A stretch of 9,174 nucleotides of DNA, taken from contig DMJN01000086.1 in NCBI GenBank assembly GCA_003451715.1, positions 1-9,174 of the forward strand, in the 5' to 3' direction. Shown piece by piece: positions 1 through 8,800 of this stretch. The notes beneath the pieces were generated by a model. It made no database searches and was not told the DNA's origin. It saw only the letters and a program-made list of their open reading frames with translations. The stretch is from Gammaproteobacteria bacterium (GTDB taxonomy: Bacteria > Pseudomonadota > Gammaproteobacteria > Pseudomonadales > Pseudohongiellaceae). Position 1 is the first letter of the stretch, and every line of letters begins with the position of its first letter. A program made the translations under genes and the position numbers.

Positions 1-363
1 CATATTGGTCTTGCCCAGCATCACTGCTCCGGCCGTATTGAATTTTTCAACTACCGTGGCGTTATAAGGGGCTACGAAATTGTGCAACATGTGGGAGCCG
101 CAGGTGGTAGTTACGCCATTGGTGCAAAAAATATCTTTATGGGCCAGCGGAATTCCCAGCAAGGGTGTGCTGTCGCCAGCCGCGCGTTTCTCATCTGCCA
201 CTTGCGCCTGCTCCAGTGCAGATTCTTCGCACACCGTTATAAAGGCATTGAGCGCGTCATTATGGGCAGCGATACGCGCCAGATAGGCCTGTGTCAGCTC
301 GACACTGGAAATGTCGCCAGCGGCAAGCGAGGCGGACAATTCGGCGACAGTCTTTCCAATCAT
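1..363 (-). CDS. gatA: Glutamyl/aspartyl-tRNA amidotransferase subunit A, N-terminal part (cut by window edge)
   Basis: GatA is the amidase subunit of GatCAB. It releases ammonia from glutamine (or asparagine), which GatB uses to convert misacylated Glu-tRNA(Gln) or Asp-tRNA(Asn) into Gln-tRNA(Gln) or Asn-tRNA(Asn) in the cytoplasm. The first 121 codons are present, beginning MIGKTVAELSASLAAGD and running off the left edge after GAVMLGKTNM. The amidase-signature lysine of the Ser-cisSer-Lys triad is visible at about residue 76 in PLAHKDIFC; the two serines lie beyond the edge. The stretches CGSHMLHNF and APYNATVVEKFN are also typical of the family. I chose ATG 363-361 because upstream ATG and GTG codons are out of frame and hit a stop at once; a GGTGA lies just upstream as a weak ribosome site. 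It follows gatC by 45 bases and probably shares its transcript. Family assignment is by recognition of motifs, and I consider it secure. Confidence 0.96.
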   Translation of the reverse strand, partial: MIGKTVAELSASLAAGDISSVELTQAYLARIAAHNDALNAFITVCEESALEQAQVADEKRAAGDSTPLLGIPLAHKDIFCTNGVTTTCGSHMLHNFVAPYNATVVEKFNTAGAVMLGKTNM

Positions 364-408
364 GGGGATTTCACCATTACTTAAATCAGCAGCTTTTCTC
401 GCAGGATT

Positions 409-696
409 CTATTCAATTACCTTCGGTACCAGGTATAGACCATCCTGCGCTTCCGGCGCCAGGGTTTGTAGTTCGTCCCGGTGGTCTGTTTCGGTGACTC
501 TGTCCGTACGCAGTCGCTGTACCACGTCCAGCGGGTGCGCCAGGGGTTCGACAGCATCGGTATCCACGGACTGCATCTGGTCGATCAGTGCCAGTATGTC
601 GGTGATACGTTTGCTCACTTCATCCGCCTCTGCCTCATTGATATGCAGACGTGCCAGATGTGCGATCTTTTCTACTTCAGACTTGTCAAAGGCCAC
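409..696 (-). CDS. gatC: Glutamyl/aspartyl-tRNA amidotransferase subunit C
   Basis: GatC is the small subunit that wraps around the GatA-GatB interface and stabilises the amidotransferase. The 95-residue product is the usual family length. It starts with the typical helical segment FDKSEVEKIAHLARLHI and continues with the heptad-like stretch VSKRITDILALIDQMQSVDT. The C-terminal half has the conserved AHPLDVVQRLRTDRVTE and ends near GLYLVPKVIE, matching the family's extended tail that binds GatA. The start is GTG at 696-694, supported by a GGAG (plus-strand ctcc at 704-707) seven bases upstream. The stop is TAG. It is the first gene of the leftward operon, with gatA 45 bases downstream; gatB would be expected beyond the window. 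A near-consensus promoter faces it at 828-858. Confidence 0.97.
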   Translation of the reverse strand: MAFDKSEVEKIAHLARLHINEAEADEVSKRITDILALIDQMQSVDTDAVEPLAHPLDVVQRLRTDRVTETDHRDELQTLAPEAQDGLYLVPKVIE

Positions 697-2016
<1,320 letters not shown>

Positions 2017-2042
2017 AGCGGGAATCCATCGCAAGCAGCCCA

Positions 2043-2071
2043 TTTACGCCGTTCGGGGCAGAAACTATAAT
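2043..2071 (+). promoter_or_regulatory. Candidate internal promoter for mreCD
   Basis: TTTACG at 2043-2048 (four of six -35 bases) is followed after exactly 17 bases by a perfect TATAAT at 2066-2071. Transcription would begin near 2078, about 25 bases before the proposed mreC start, leaving the GAGG ribosome site on the transcript. This could let mreCD be expressed separately from the normally much more abundant MreB. It is a prediction from box matching. Confidence 0.45.
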
Positions 2072-2078
2072 TTCTGTC
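2057..2078 (+). repeat. Inverted repeat (possible hairpin) in the mreB-mreC gap
   Basis: GGCAGAAA at 2057-2064 pairs with TTTCTGTC at 2071-2078 around the loop CTATAA, giving an eight-pair stem with one G-U pair. No T-run follows, so it is not a standard intrinsic terminator. It overlaps the candidate -10 box, so it would form only in RNA reading through from mreB. It could be a weak attenuator, an RNA-processing site or an operator at DNA level; none of these is shown. Confidence 0.4.
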
Positions 2079-2088
2079 AGGCAAATCT

Positions 2089-2105
2089 GAGGCAGTCCAG
2101 CCATC
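2089..2105 (+). promoter_or_regulatory. Ribosome site and proposed ATC start of mreC
   Basis: GAGG at 2089-2092 lies 10 bases before ATC 2103-2105, the only near-cognate codon placed to include the whole conserved MreC N-terminus. An in-frame TGA at 2088-2090 limits the frame upstream. No ATG, GTG or TTG occurs in any forward frame between 2017 and 2130. A weaker alternative is CTG 2136 with AAGG at 2125-2128, but this would drop the conserved LFIKG stretch. Confidence 0.4.
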
Positions 2106-3062
2106 GACAAGACTCTCTTCATAAAAGGCGTTGCACTGGAATACCGGGCACTCGCCTTCCTCCTGTTATCAGTCTGTATCATGTTCGCTGATGGCCGTTT
2201 CGGCTATCTGGAAAAAGTGCGCTTCGGCCTGGGTTACGTGACTACGCCTGTCTATTGGGTAGCCGATATTCCCACCCGCATGTCCTTCTGGTTCGACGAT
2301 GTGTTTGTCTCTCGAACGGACCTGCTGGAGGAAAATGAGCAGCTGCGTGAAGAATTGCTGGTTGCCCAACAGGAGTTACAGCTACTGGAAAGTATTGCCA
2401 GTGAAAACAGTCGGCTGTTGGCGCTCGGTGAAGCCACTCAGGTGATCGAAGGAGAAGTGATGCCGGCGGAGATCATCAATGTATCGCCAGATCCTTATTC
2501 CAAGCGGGTGCTGATTAACAAGGGTGCCAGCGACGGTGTGTTTCTCAGACAACCGCTGTTAGATGCCAATGGGCTCATGGGCCAGGTAGACGAAGTGCTC
2601 CCCTACAGCAGTTGGGTGTTGTTGATTACCGATTCCCATCATGTCATTCCGGTGGAGGTAAATCGCAACGGGGAGCGGGCACTGGCCCGTGGCAGCCGCA
2701 CCACTTCCACGGATTTGGAACTCGAATTTGTTACCCAGACCCAGGACATGCTGGCGGGAGACCTGCTGGTGAGTTCCGGTATGGGTCAGATCTATCCCAA
2801 GAATTACCCGGTGGCGGAGATCATCAGCTTCTTTGCCGATCCTGGTCAGGATTTTGCGACCGTCAAGGCACGGCCGATGGCGCAGATGGCCAGTACCCGT
2901 CATGTCATGCTGGTGTTTGCCAGCGATGAAACAGAAGAGGTTGCGCCACTAGACATCGAACCACCAGCGGTCGAGGTGGCACCCGACGTTTCGGCACAGC
3001 CGGTCACTGGCGATGCCCAGCTGACTGAGGCACAACCGGTAGTCAGGGAGCCGCAGGAGTAG
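2103..3062 (+). CDS. mreC: Cell shape-determining protein MreC
   Basis: MreC is a bitopic inner-membrane protein whose periplasmic part binds and activates PBP2 and links it to MreB and MreD. The frame from 2103 gives 319 residues. Residues 4-9 (TLFIKG) and 12-15 (LEYR) match the usual cytoplasmic start of the family, and residues 16-29 form the single membrane span, followed by ADGRFG. A coiled coil covers roughly 71-107 (for example LLEENEQLREELL). The two-lobed beta core runs from about 117 to 265, with DPYSKRVLINKG, GLMGQV and GDLLVSSGMGQIYP. The tail of about 45 residues is acidic and proline-rich. The first ordinary start in frame is ATG 2181 (residue 27), but this lies within the membrane span and has no ribosome site, so I place the start upstream at an unusual ATC. 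The identity is certain; the start is not. The stop TAG is two bases before the mreD ATG. Confidence 0.93.
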   Translation: MDKTLFIKGVALEYRALAFLLLSVCIMFADGRFGYLEKVRFGLGYVTTPVYWVADIPTRMSFWFDDVFVSRTDLLEENEQLREELLVAQQELQLLESIASENSRLLALGEATQVIEGEVMPAEIINVSPDPYSKRVLINKGASDGVFLRQPLLDANGLMGQVDEVLPYSSWVLLITDSHHVIPVEVNRNGERALARGSRTTSTDLELEFVTQTQDMLAGDLLVSSGMGQIYPKNYPVAEIISFFADPGQDFATVKARPMAQMASTRHVMLVFASDETEEVAPLDIEPPAVEVAPDVSAQPVTGDAQLTEAQPVVREPQE

Positions 3063-3064
3063 CC

Positions 3065-3553
3065 ATGCAGCAAAAGTCTCACGCGACCTGGGTGATATTT
3101 CTCACTTTCTTTATCGCCTACCTGCTGGCGATAGTGCCATTTCCGGAATGGGCCATGAATTTCCGCCCGGAATGGGTACCCATGGTGCTCATTTACTGGG
3201 TGATGGCGCTGCCCTATCGCATAGGAATTGGCTCTGCCTGGATGGCAGGACTGATTCTGGACATATTGGAAGGTTCGGTAATGGGGCTGAATTCCATGGC
3301 GCTGGTGATCATCGCTTATGTGACTCTGTCTCTGCACTTGCGGCTGCGTATGTTCTCCTCACTGCAACAGGCTGGCCTGGTGCTGGCCCTGGTGGGGCTT
3401 AGCCTGATGTTGAGCAATTGGTTACAGATCATGACCGGGCAGACCGTTACTTCCAATCTGATGTTTCTCATGGCGGCATTAACCAGTGCTGTCATCTGGC
3501 CATCCCTGTTTCAATTATTGAGACAAATACGCCGCAGTTTCGATGTCCATTAG
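3065..3553 (+). CDS. mreD: Rod-shape determining protein MreD
   Basis: MreD is a small polytopic inner-membrane protein of the elongasome that works with MreC to control PBP2 and RodA. The 162-residue product is the same length as in E. coli and is mostly hydrophobic, with about five membrane segments: roughly residues 9-24, 38-50, 55-70, 77-92 and 98-118, plus a final one near 131-152. Family motifs visible are FRPEWV at about 33, ALPYRIGIG at about 48 and LILDILEGSVMGLN at about 63. It ends with the basic stretch LLRQIRRSF, which fits a cytoplasmic C-terminus. ATG 3065 has GGAG at 3056-3059, five bases away and inside the end of mreC, so the two genes are probably translationally coupled. 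The stop is TAG. Confidence 0.97.
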   Translation: MQQKSHATWVIFLTFFIAYLLAIVPFPEWAMNFRPEWVPMVLIYWVMALPYRIGIGSAWMAGLILDILEGSVMGLNSMALVIIAYVTLSLHLRLRMFSSLQQAGLVLALVGLSLMLSNWLQIMTGQTVTSNLMFLMAALTSAVIWPSLFQLLRQIRRSFDVH

Positions 3554-3574
3554 GCGCAGCTAGTGCGGCGCGCC

Positions 3575-4186
3575 ATGTCAACGCCTCAACTTATCCTTGC
3601 TTCGGCATCGCCCCGTCGGCAACAACTGCTCACCCAGTTGGGGGTTGGCTTCGAGATTGCGACACAGCACATCGACGAGACAAAACACCCCGAGGAAACC
3701 CCTGTGGATTACGTCTGCCGCATGGCGGTTGAAAAAGCCCGGTCTGCGTTGCACACACTTCTCGCAGAAGATGCACCGGTGGTACTGGCTGCCGATACCA
3801 TCGTGCTCTGTGAGGGAGAGGTACTTGGAAAACCGGCCGATAAGGCGGCGGCACTGGGTATGTTGTCGACGCTCTCGGCGAAGTCACACCGGGTCCTGTC
3901 TGCTGTTGCGGTAGCGAATCACCGGCGTGAAAGCTTACTGTACTCTGATACGGCCGTTGAGTTCCGCCCCATCGATACGACAGAGGCAGTGCGATACTGG
4001 GACACCGGTGAGCCCGCCGGAAAGGCAGGCAGTTATGCTATCCAGGGCTTCGGCGCGGCATTTGTGAAAAGTATTAGTGGCAGTTATAGTGGAGTGATGG
4101 GACTGCCACTGTTCGAGACAGCACAATTATTGGCCGGGTTTGGCATACCAAGCTGGCAGGCTGAGTTGGAGCGTGCGCTTGAGTGA
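3575..4186 (+). CDS. maf: Maf family nucleoside triphosphate pyrophosphatase (YhdE type)
   Basis: Maf proteins cleave dTTP, UTP and some modified nucleotides to the monophosphate and pyrophosphate. They are thought to clean the nucleotide pool, and overexpression affects septum formation. The 203-residue product begins STPQLILASASPRRQQLL, the family signature, with SPRR at about 12-15. The catalytic-base aspartate is in LAADTIV (D74), followed by GEVLGKP with the conserved lysine at about 86. The second signature GKAGSYAIQGFGAAFV begins at about 149, and GSYSGVMGLPL begins at about 169. These features fit the dTTPase/UTPase branch represented by YhdE. I prefer ATG 3575 because the signature starts right after it; GTG 3563 is also in frame and would add four residues. 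Neither has a strong ribosome site. Its TGA stop overlaps the start of rng by eight bases. Confidence 0.96.
   Translation: MSTPQLILASASPRRQQLLTQLGVGFEIATQHIDETKHPEETPVDYVCRMAVEKARSALHTLLAEDAPVVLAADTIVLCEGEVLGKPADKAAALGMLSTLSAKSHRVLSAVAVANHRRESLLYSDTAVEFRPIDTTEAVRYWDTGEPAGKAGSYAIQGFGAAFVKSISGSYSGVMGLPLFETAQLLAGFGIPSWQAELERALE
4168..4181 (+). promoter_or_regulatory. Ribosome site and TTG start of rng inside maf
   Basis: GGAG at 4168-4171 is seven bases before TTG 4179-4181. Starting there gives LSEEILINVT, aligning with the family's usual N-terminus. GTG 4173 is also in frame but only one base from GGAG. The TTG lies inside the last codons of maf (TTGAGTGA shared), so translation is probably coupled to maf. 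Confidence 0.65.
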
Positions 4187-5669
4187 AGAAATACTGATTA
4201 ATGTCACCCTCATGGAAACCCGCGTCGCCTTAATTGAAAATGGCTTGCTACAGGAAATCTTCATCGAGCGTCATAACAAGCGTGGGCATGTTGGCGATAT
4301 TTTTCAGGGCAAGGTGGTATGAGTCATGCCGGGCATGGAAGCGGCTTTTGTCGATATCGGACTGGAGAAGGCCGCGTTTATCCATGCCTCGGATGTGTCT
4401 CTACTCGATGCGGATGGATTCGAGAACAGGGACAGCGAAAGCAAATCCATCCAGGAATTACTGCGTGAAGGTCAATCCCTGGTGGTGCAGGTAGCCAAGG
4501 ATGCCATCAGCACCAAGGGTGCTCGCTTAACCACCCATCTGACTCTACCATCTCGAAACCTGGTGTATTTGCCACGCAGTAACCACCTGGGCATTTCGCA
4601 GCGCCTGGAAGATGAAGCGGTGAGGGAACAGCTGTTAGGACAGTTGCGTGACTGCCTGGAGCAGGAAAAACAGCAGAAAGAACAGCAGAAGCAGGCTGGT
4701 TTTATCATACGTACCGCGGCGGAAGGGGCGACGGCCGAGGAATTTCTGGAAGATGTCAGATATCTGAAGCGCCTGTGGGTCAAGGTCGACGAACGCATCG
4801 GGCGGGGAGAGGGTATCAATCGAGTCTATCGGGAAGTGCCGCTCTACATCAGGACGGTACGGGATCTGATCACCCCTGATGTGGAGAAGATCCGCATCGA
4901 TAACCGGGAGTCTTTCCAGGAGATCAACCAGTTCCTGGAAGATTTCATACCGGAGCTGAAGGCTAGTGTCGAGTACTATGAAGGCGATCGTCCGGTGTTC
5001 GATCTTTATGGCGTGGAAGATGAAATCAACAAGGCCCTGGGGAAGCAGGTGAAGCTGAAGTCCGGGGGTGATCTGATCATCGACCAGACCGAGGCAATGA
5101 CCACCATCGACGTGAATACCGGTGGATTCCTCGGTAGCCGTAATCATGCTGAAACCATATTGAAGACTAATCTTGAAGCGGCAACTTCAATAGCCCGCCA
5201 ACTCCGCGTAAGAAACCTCGGCGGTATCATCATCGTCGATTTCATCGACATGCAGGATACCGAACACCAACGTCAGGTACAGCGCACTTTTCTCAAGGCG
5301 CTGGAAAAGGACCATGCTCGCAACACCATAACCGGAATCTCACAGCTGGGTCTCATCGAGATGACACGCAAACGAACTCGGGAAAGCCTCGGCCAGATAC
5401 TCAACAGCCACTGTCCGCTGTGTAAGGGCCGCGGAACGCTGAAATCCGCCGAAACGGTGTGTTACGAGATATTCTGGGAAATTCTGCGAATCGTAAGAGC
5501 CTATGAAAATGATGTGTTACTGGTGATGGCCTCGCAGGTGGTGGTGGATCGACTATTGGATGAGGAGTCTGACACACTCGCGGAATTGGAAGAATTAGTG
5601 GGCAAGACGGTCAAATTCGAAGTGGAACCTATGTATACTCAGGAGCAATTCGACGTAGTTCTCAACTAG
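4179..5669 (+). pseudogene. rng: Ribonuclease G, interrupted by one in-frame TGA at codon 48
   Basis: RNase G is a single-strand endoribonuclease of the RNase E/G family that matures the 16S rRNA 5' end and degrades some mRNAs. The full frame spans 497 codons including the stop, against 489 residues in E. coli. The first 47 codons end at TGA 4320-4322. The second part is open from ATG 4326 to TAG 5667 (447 residues). Across the break the reading GKVV-stop-VMPGMEAAFVDIG matches the family GKVVRVLPGMQAAFVDIG, so TGA replaces an arginine codon (CGA). The frame is kept and everything else is intact: GARLTTHLTLPSR of the S1 region, GFIIRTAAEG, the metal-site motifs TTIDVNTG (D311) and DFIDM (354-358), the zinc-link type CPLCKGRG, and the C-terminal EPMYTQEQFDVVLN. 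The break lies at the start of the S1 domain and removes the first RNase H-like strands from the larger part. It may be a consensus error, a recent mutation, or read by suppression or restart. Gene identity is certain; functional status is not. Confidence 0.93.
4311..4328 (+). promoter_or_regulatory. Possible translational restart site after the rng stop
   Basis: AAGGTGG at 4311-4317 differs from the ideal ribosome site AAGGAGG by one base and is eight bases before ATG 4326, which lies three bases past TGA 4320-4322. A terminating ribosome could restart here and make a 447-residue RNase G lacking its first 49 residues. The resemblance may be chance, because the same bases encode the conserved GKVV. 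Confidence 0.25.
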
Positions 5670-5833
5670 GCATCCTGGAAACCCGACTATTGCTTCCCTG
5701 CGCTGCGAATAGTTTCGAGTCGTTTTCAGTTCCGGTTCAGGAAGCCTGCGCTATACCAATAATCCCGGGTTTAGGCCTGTTGCTCTTAGTGGTCTAGGGA
5801 ATCAACGCCGAACAGTGGGAGCGATACCTTACG
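5670..5833. other. Intergenic gap between rng and yhdP
   Basis: These 164 bases hold no open frame that I recognise. AAACCCG at 5679-5685 and CGGGTTT at 5766-5772 are complementary but 80 bases apart, too far for a terminator. I see no hairpin followed by a T-run. A TATACC at 5752-5757 lacks a credible -35 partner. GGAG at 5818-5821 is the likely ribosome site of yhdP, 12 bases before its ATG. Confidence 0.5.
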
Positions 5834-8800
5834 ATGTTTGCCAAGATACTCAAGCGTCTATACCAACAGCTGCTATTGTTGGTGGTGGTGTCGTTGGTAT
5901 TGATTGCGGCCTACGTCAGTGCCGGTCGCCAGTTCATGCCGGCCGTTTCCGGTTATGCCGAATTCTTCGAAGAACAAATCTATGAATTGACGGGTGTTCC
6001 CGTCAGCATTCAATCGCTAACCGGTAGTTTTGAAGGATTCAATCCTTCAATTCAGGTTAACGGCCTGCGCTTGCAGGTAGCGAATGAGCAGCAGCGCCCC
6101 TCCGAGGCCAGTGCATTGGTGTTCGAGAGTGCCTCTCTGAGGGTCGATATACCACGCAGCATCTGGCAGCGTCGCTGGGTGCTGGCGGACTTCGTCATCG
6201 AAAGCCTTGAGATCGATGTCGAGCAGACTGCAGAAGGAGCCTGGCAACTCAGTGGGGTGAACCTCGGCGGGACCGGGACTGCCAGTCTCGATAATTTATT
6301 CCAGACTTTTCAACGTTTCTCCACTCTGAATCTCCGCAATGTCGCGATCAATGTCCAGACCAACACGGCTAACAGCTTCACGTTGGAGAATGGCTCGGCA
6401 ACCATTCAGAACCTCGGCCAGTCTCACTTCTTACACATCAACGCTAATCTTCAGCAGAGTAGTGAGCAGATCGCCTTCTCATTTGAAATCGAAGGTGATG
6501 AGCTGGCTGACATCGATGGGCAGATCCATGTCGATATCCCGGGATCGGATTATTCGGCATTGTTCAGTGGTCAGCAGATTGCCGGATACAGCGTGGAGGA
6601 ACTGGTTGGCGGTGGCGGATTCTGGCTGACGCTGCGGGAGGGGCAGATCACAGGGGGAGTCACGGATACAGAAATCGATAGCATCACACTCCTTACCGAG
6701 CAGTCGCCTGCAATCAGCCTGCAAAACATCAGTGGCATTGCCAGCCTCGAACGCGATTTCGAAGCTGATTCCTGGGAGCTCGCCATGTCAGACATGTCGG
6801 TCAACTGGGAGGAACATTTCTGGCGACCCTTTAATCTCTATGTCAGGCTGCAGCCCGATGTCAGCCTGACGGCGAGGATGGATAATATAGACTTGGCACT
6901 GGTGTCTGAATTCGCTGCCAATAGCGGCTATCTGGACAGCGATGCCCAGCAGCAGATCCAACAGTATTCGCCCGGTGGCGCACTGGAAAATTTCAGCCTC
7001 TATTTCCCTTTCGCCGGGGCTGCAAACCAGCACCTGTTAGTAAAGAGCAATGTGGCCGGCGTTGAACTGGGCTCGGTGAGTGGCTCACCGAATATGTGGG
7101 GCATCAACGGCTACATTGAGGTGGACTATGACAATGACAGTCGGCAGGCACTCGGGCTTGCAGAAGTAGAATCCGATGAATTCAGCATAAACATTCCCAG
7201 TGTCTTTACCGACGTGTGGGATTACAGTTTTGTAAATGGCAGCCTGGGATTTCGTGTCGATCTCAGCAATGGGCAGGAAGTTAAACTGGTCAGCGGTATG
7301 ATCGTTGCCGAATCGGATGCCGTGGACGGTCACGCCCAATTTACATCGACTATTAATCGTTATCCCGATGGTGAGCGTGAGGCTCGCATGGAGTTGCTGG
7401 TGGGTGCGCAGCGAGTCGATGCGGAGCAGAAATCATTGTACCTGCCTGACGGACCCAATATCTCAGGTAGTCTGCGTGCCAGTATGGAATGGCTCGATGA
7501 CGCGATCCAGGATGGCGACGTGTATGACAGCGGTGTGATTTATCGTGGCTCTACGGTTCGTGGATCAGACCCGGTAACCAAGACCTTCCAGAGTTTTTAT
7601 CGGGTCGAGAATGGCGTGGTGAACTTCAGTGAGGAATGGCCGCAACTTCAGGAGTTGTCTGCCTATGTCGTCACCGACGATAACAAAATCAATATCGAGG
7701 TTTTCAATGGTTCCAGCCTGGGTATCGAAATGGAGTCGGTAAGCGGTGAGATCCGTCGCGACGAGACGGGTGCGAACTGGCTGACGCTGGGCGGAACCGC
7801 TGCCGGACTCACTTCCCGAGGTCTGAACTACTTGCAACAGGCACCCCTGGGGGAGCCACTGAAGGACACTTTCGCCAACTGGCAGGCGGAGGGGGAGCTT
7901 GTTGCAGATATCGATGTTGCAGTGCCGCTCAATCGCCCGGAGAACGACACAGCAGTCAGGCTCGAAATCGTCGTTACTGACAACAGGATATCGATCCCTG
8001 ATTATGCGTTGGATGTGGATCAGCTTTCCGGTCCGATTATCTTCGATACCAAATTGGGATTGGAAGAGAGCAGTCTCAGTGGTCAGTTATTCGATGGACC
8101 GGTTGAGCTTACTCTCTCATCACAGTTGATAGATGGTTCAGAGGGTGAGATAGCGACCATCCTGGTAGATGCTGATGGCACTTCCAGTCCCGAGGAGTTA
8201 GCCCAGTGGCCGTTACAGAGTGGTTTCGTGCGGGACTTGCTTGCCCGGGCATCGGGTGAAATTGATTTTAATGCCAGCTTAAGCATCGATCAACGCGACA
8301 ATGCTGAGGTGCGCAACACCCTGGTGATCGAAAGCGATCTCATGGGTGCGAGCCTGGTTCTGCCGACACCGTTTAACAAATCGGCCTCTTCCAGCTTGCC
8401 CCTACGGGTAGATCTGGAATTTGGCGAGCAACAGGTCGTCTCTGGAAACCTCGGCTCGGTGCTGGCATTCGATCTGGCGCTGCTGGACGGAATGGTAGTG
8501 GATGGCGTGGTGTATGTGGGTGAGGGTGCCCCAGACTCTGCCGCGCTGGGGGATTCAGAAACCGAGGGGCTGGTAGTCGTCGGTGAGCTGAATCGCTTCG
8601 AACTGGAACAATGGATCGATTTCTTCGGTGGGATAAGTTCCGCGGAAAATCCAGCGCAGGGTTTCGCCAACAATGTGGCATTCGTCGATGTCATGATCGA
8701 CAATTTTGTCTTCTACGAACAGCAGTTGACAGATGTTGCCATGCGAATAGAACCCGACGAGATCGACCAGGGATGGCTGACCAGGCTAAACAGTGACTCG

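Noticed and set aside
2057..2078. An intrinsic terminator after mreB
   Set aside because: The stem is AT-rich and no T-run follows, so I list it only as an inverted repeat.
4320..4322. Selenocysteine or a known TGA reassignment in rng
   Set aside because: The aligned residue is arginine, not cysteine or tryptophan. RNase G is not a known selenoprotein and I see no convincing SECIS-like hairpin right after the TGA.
4635..5147. A 170-codon minus-strand frame opposite rng
   Set aside because: It is a shadow of the conserved RNase G catalytic region, with no motif of its own.
5679..5772. AAACCCG and CGGGTTT as a terminator stem after rng
   Set aside because: The arms are seven bases long and 80 bases apart with no T-run; this is likely chance.
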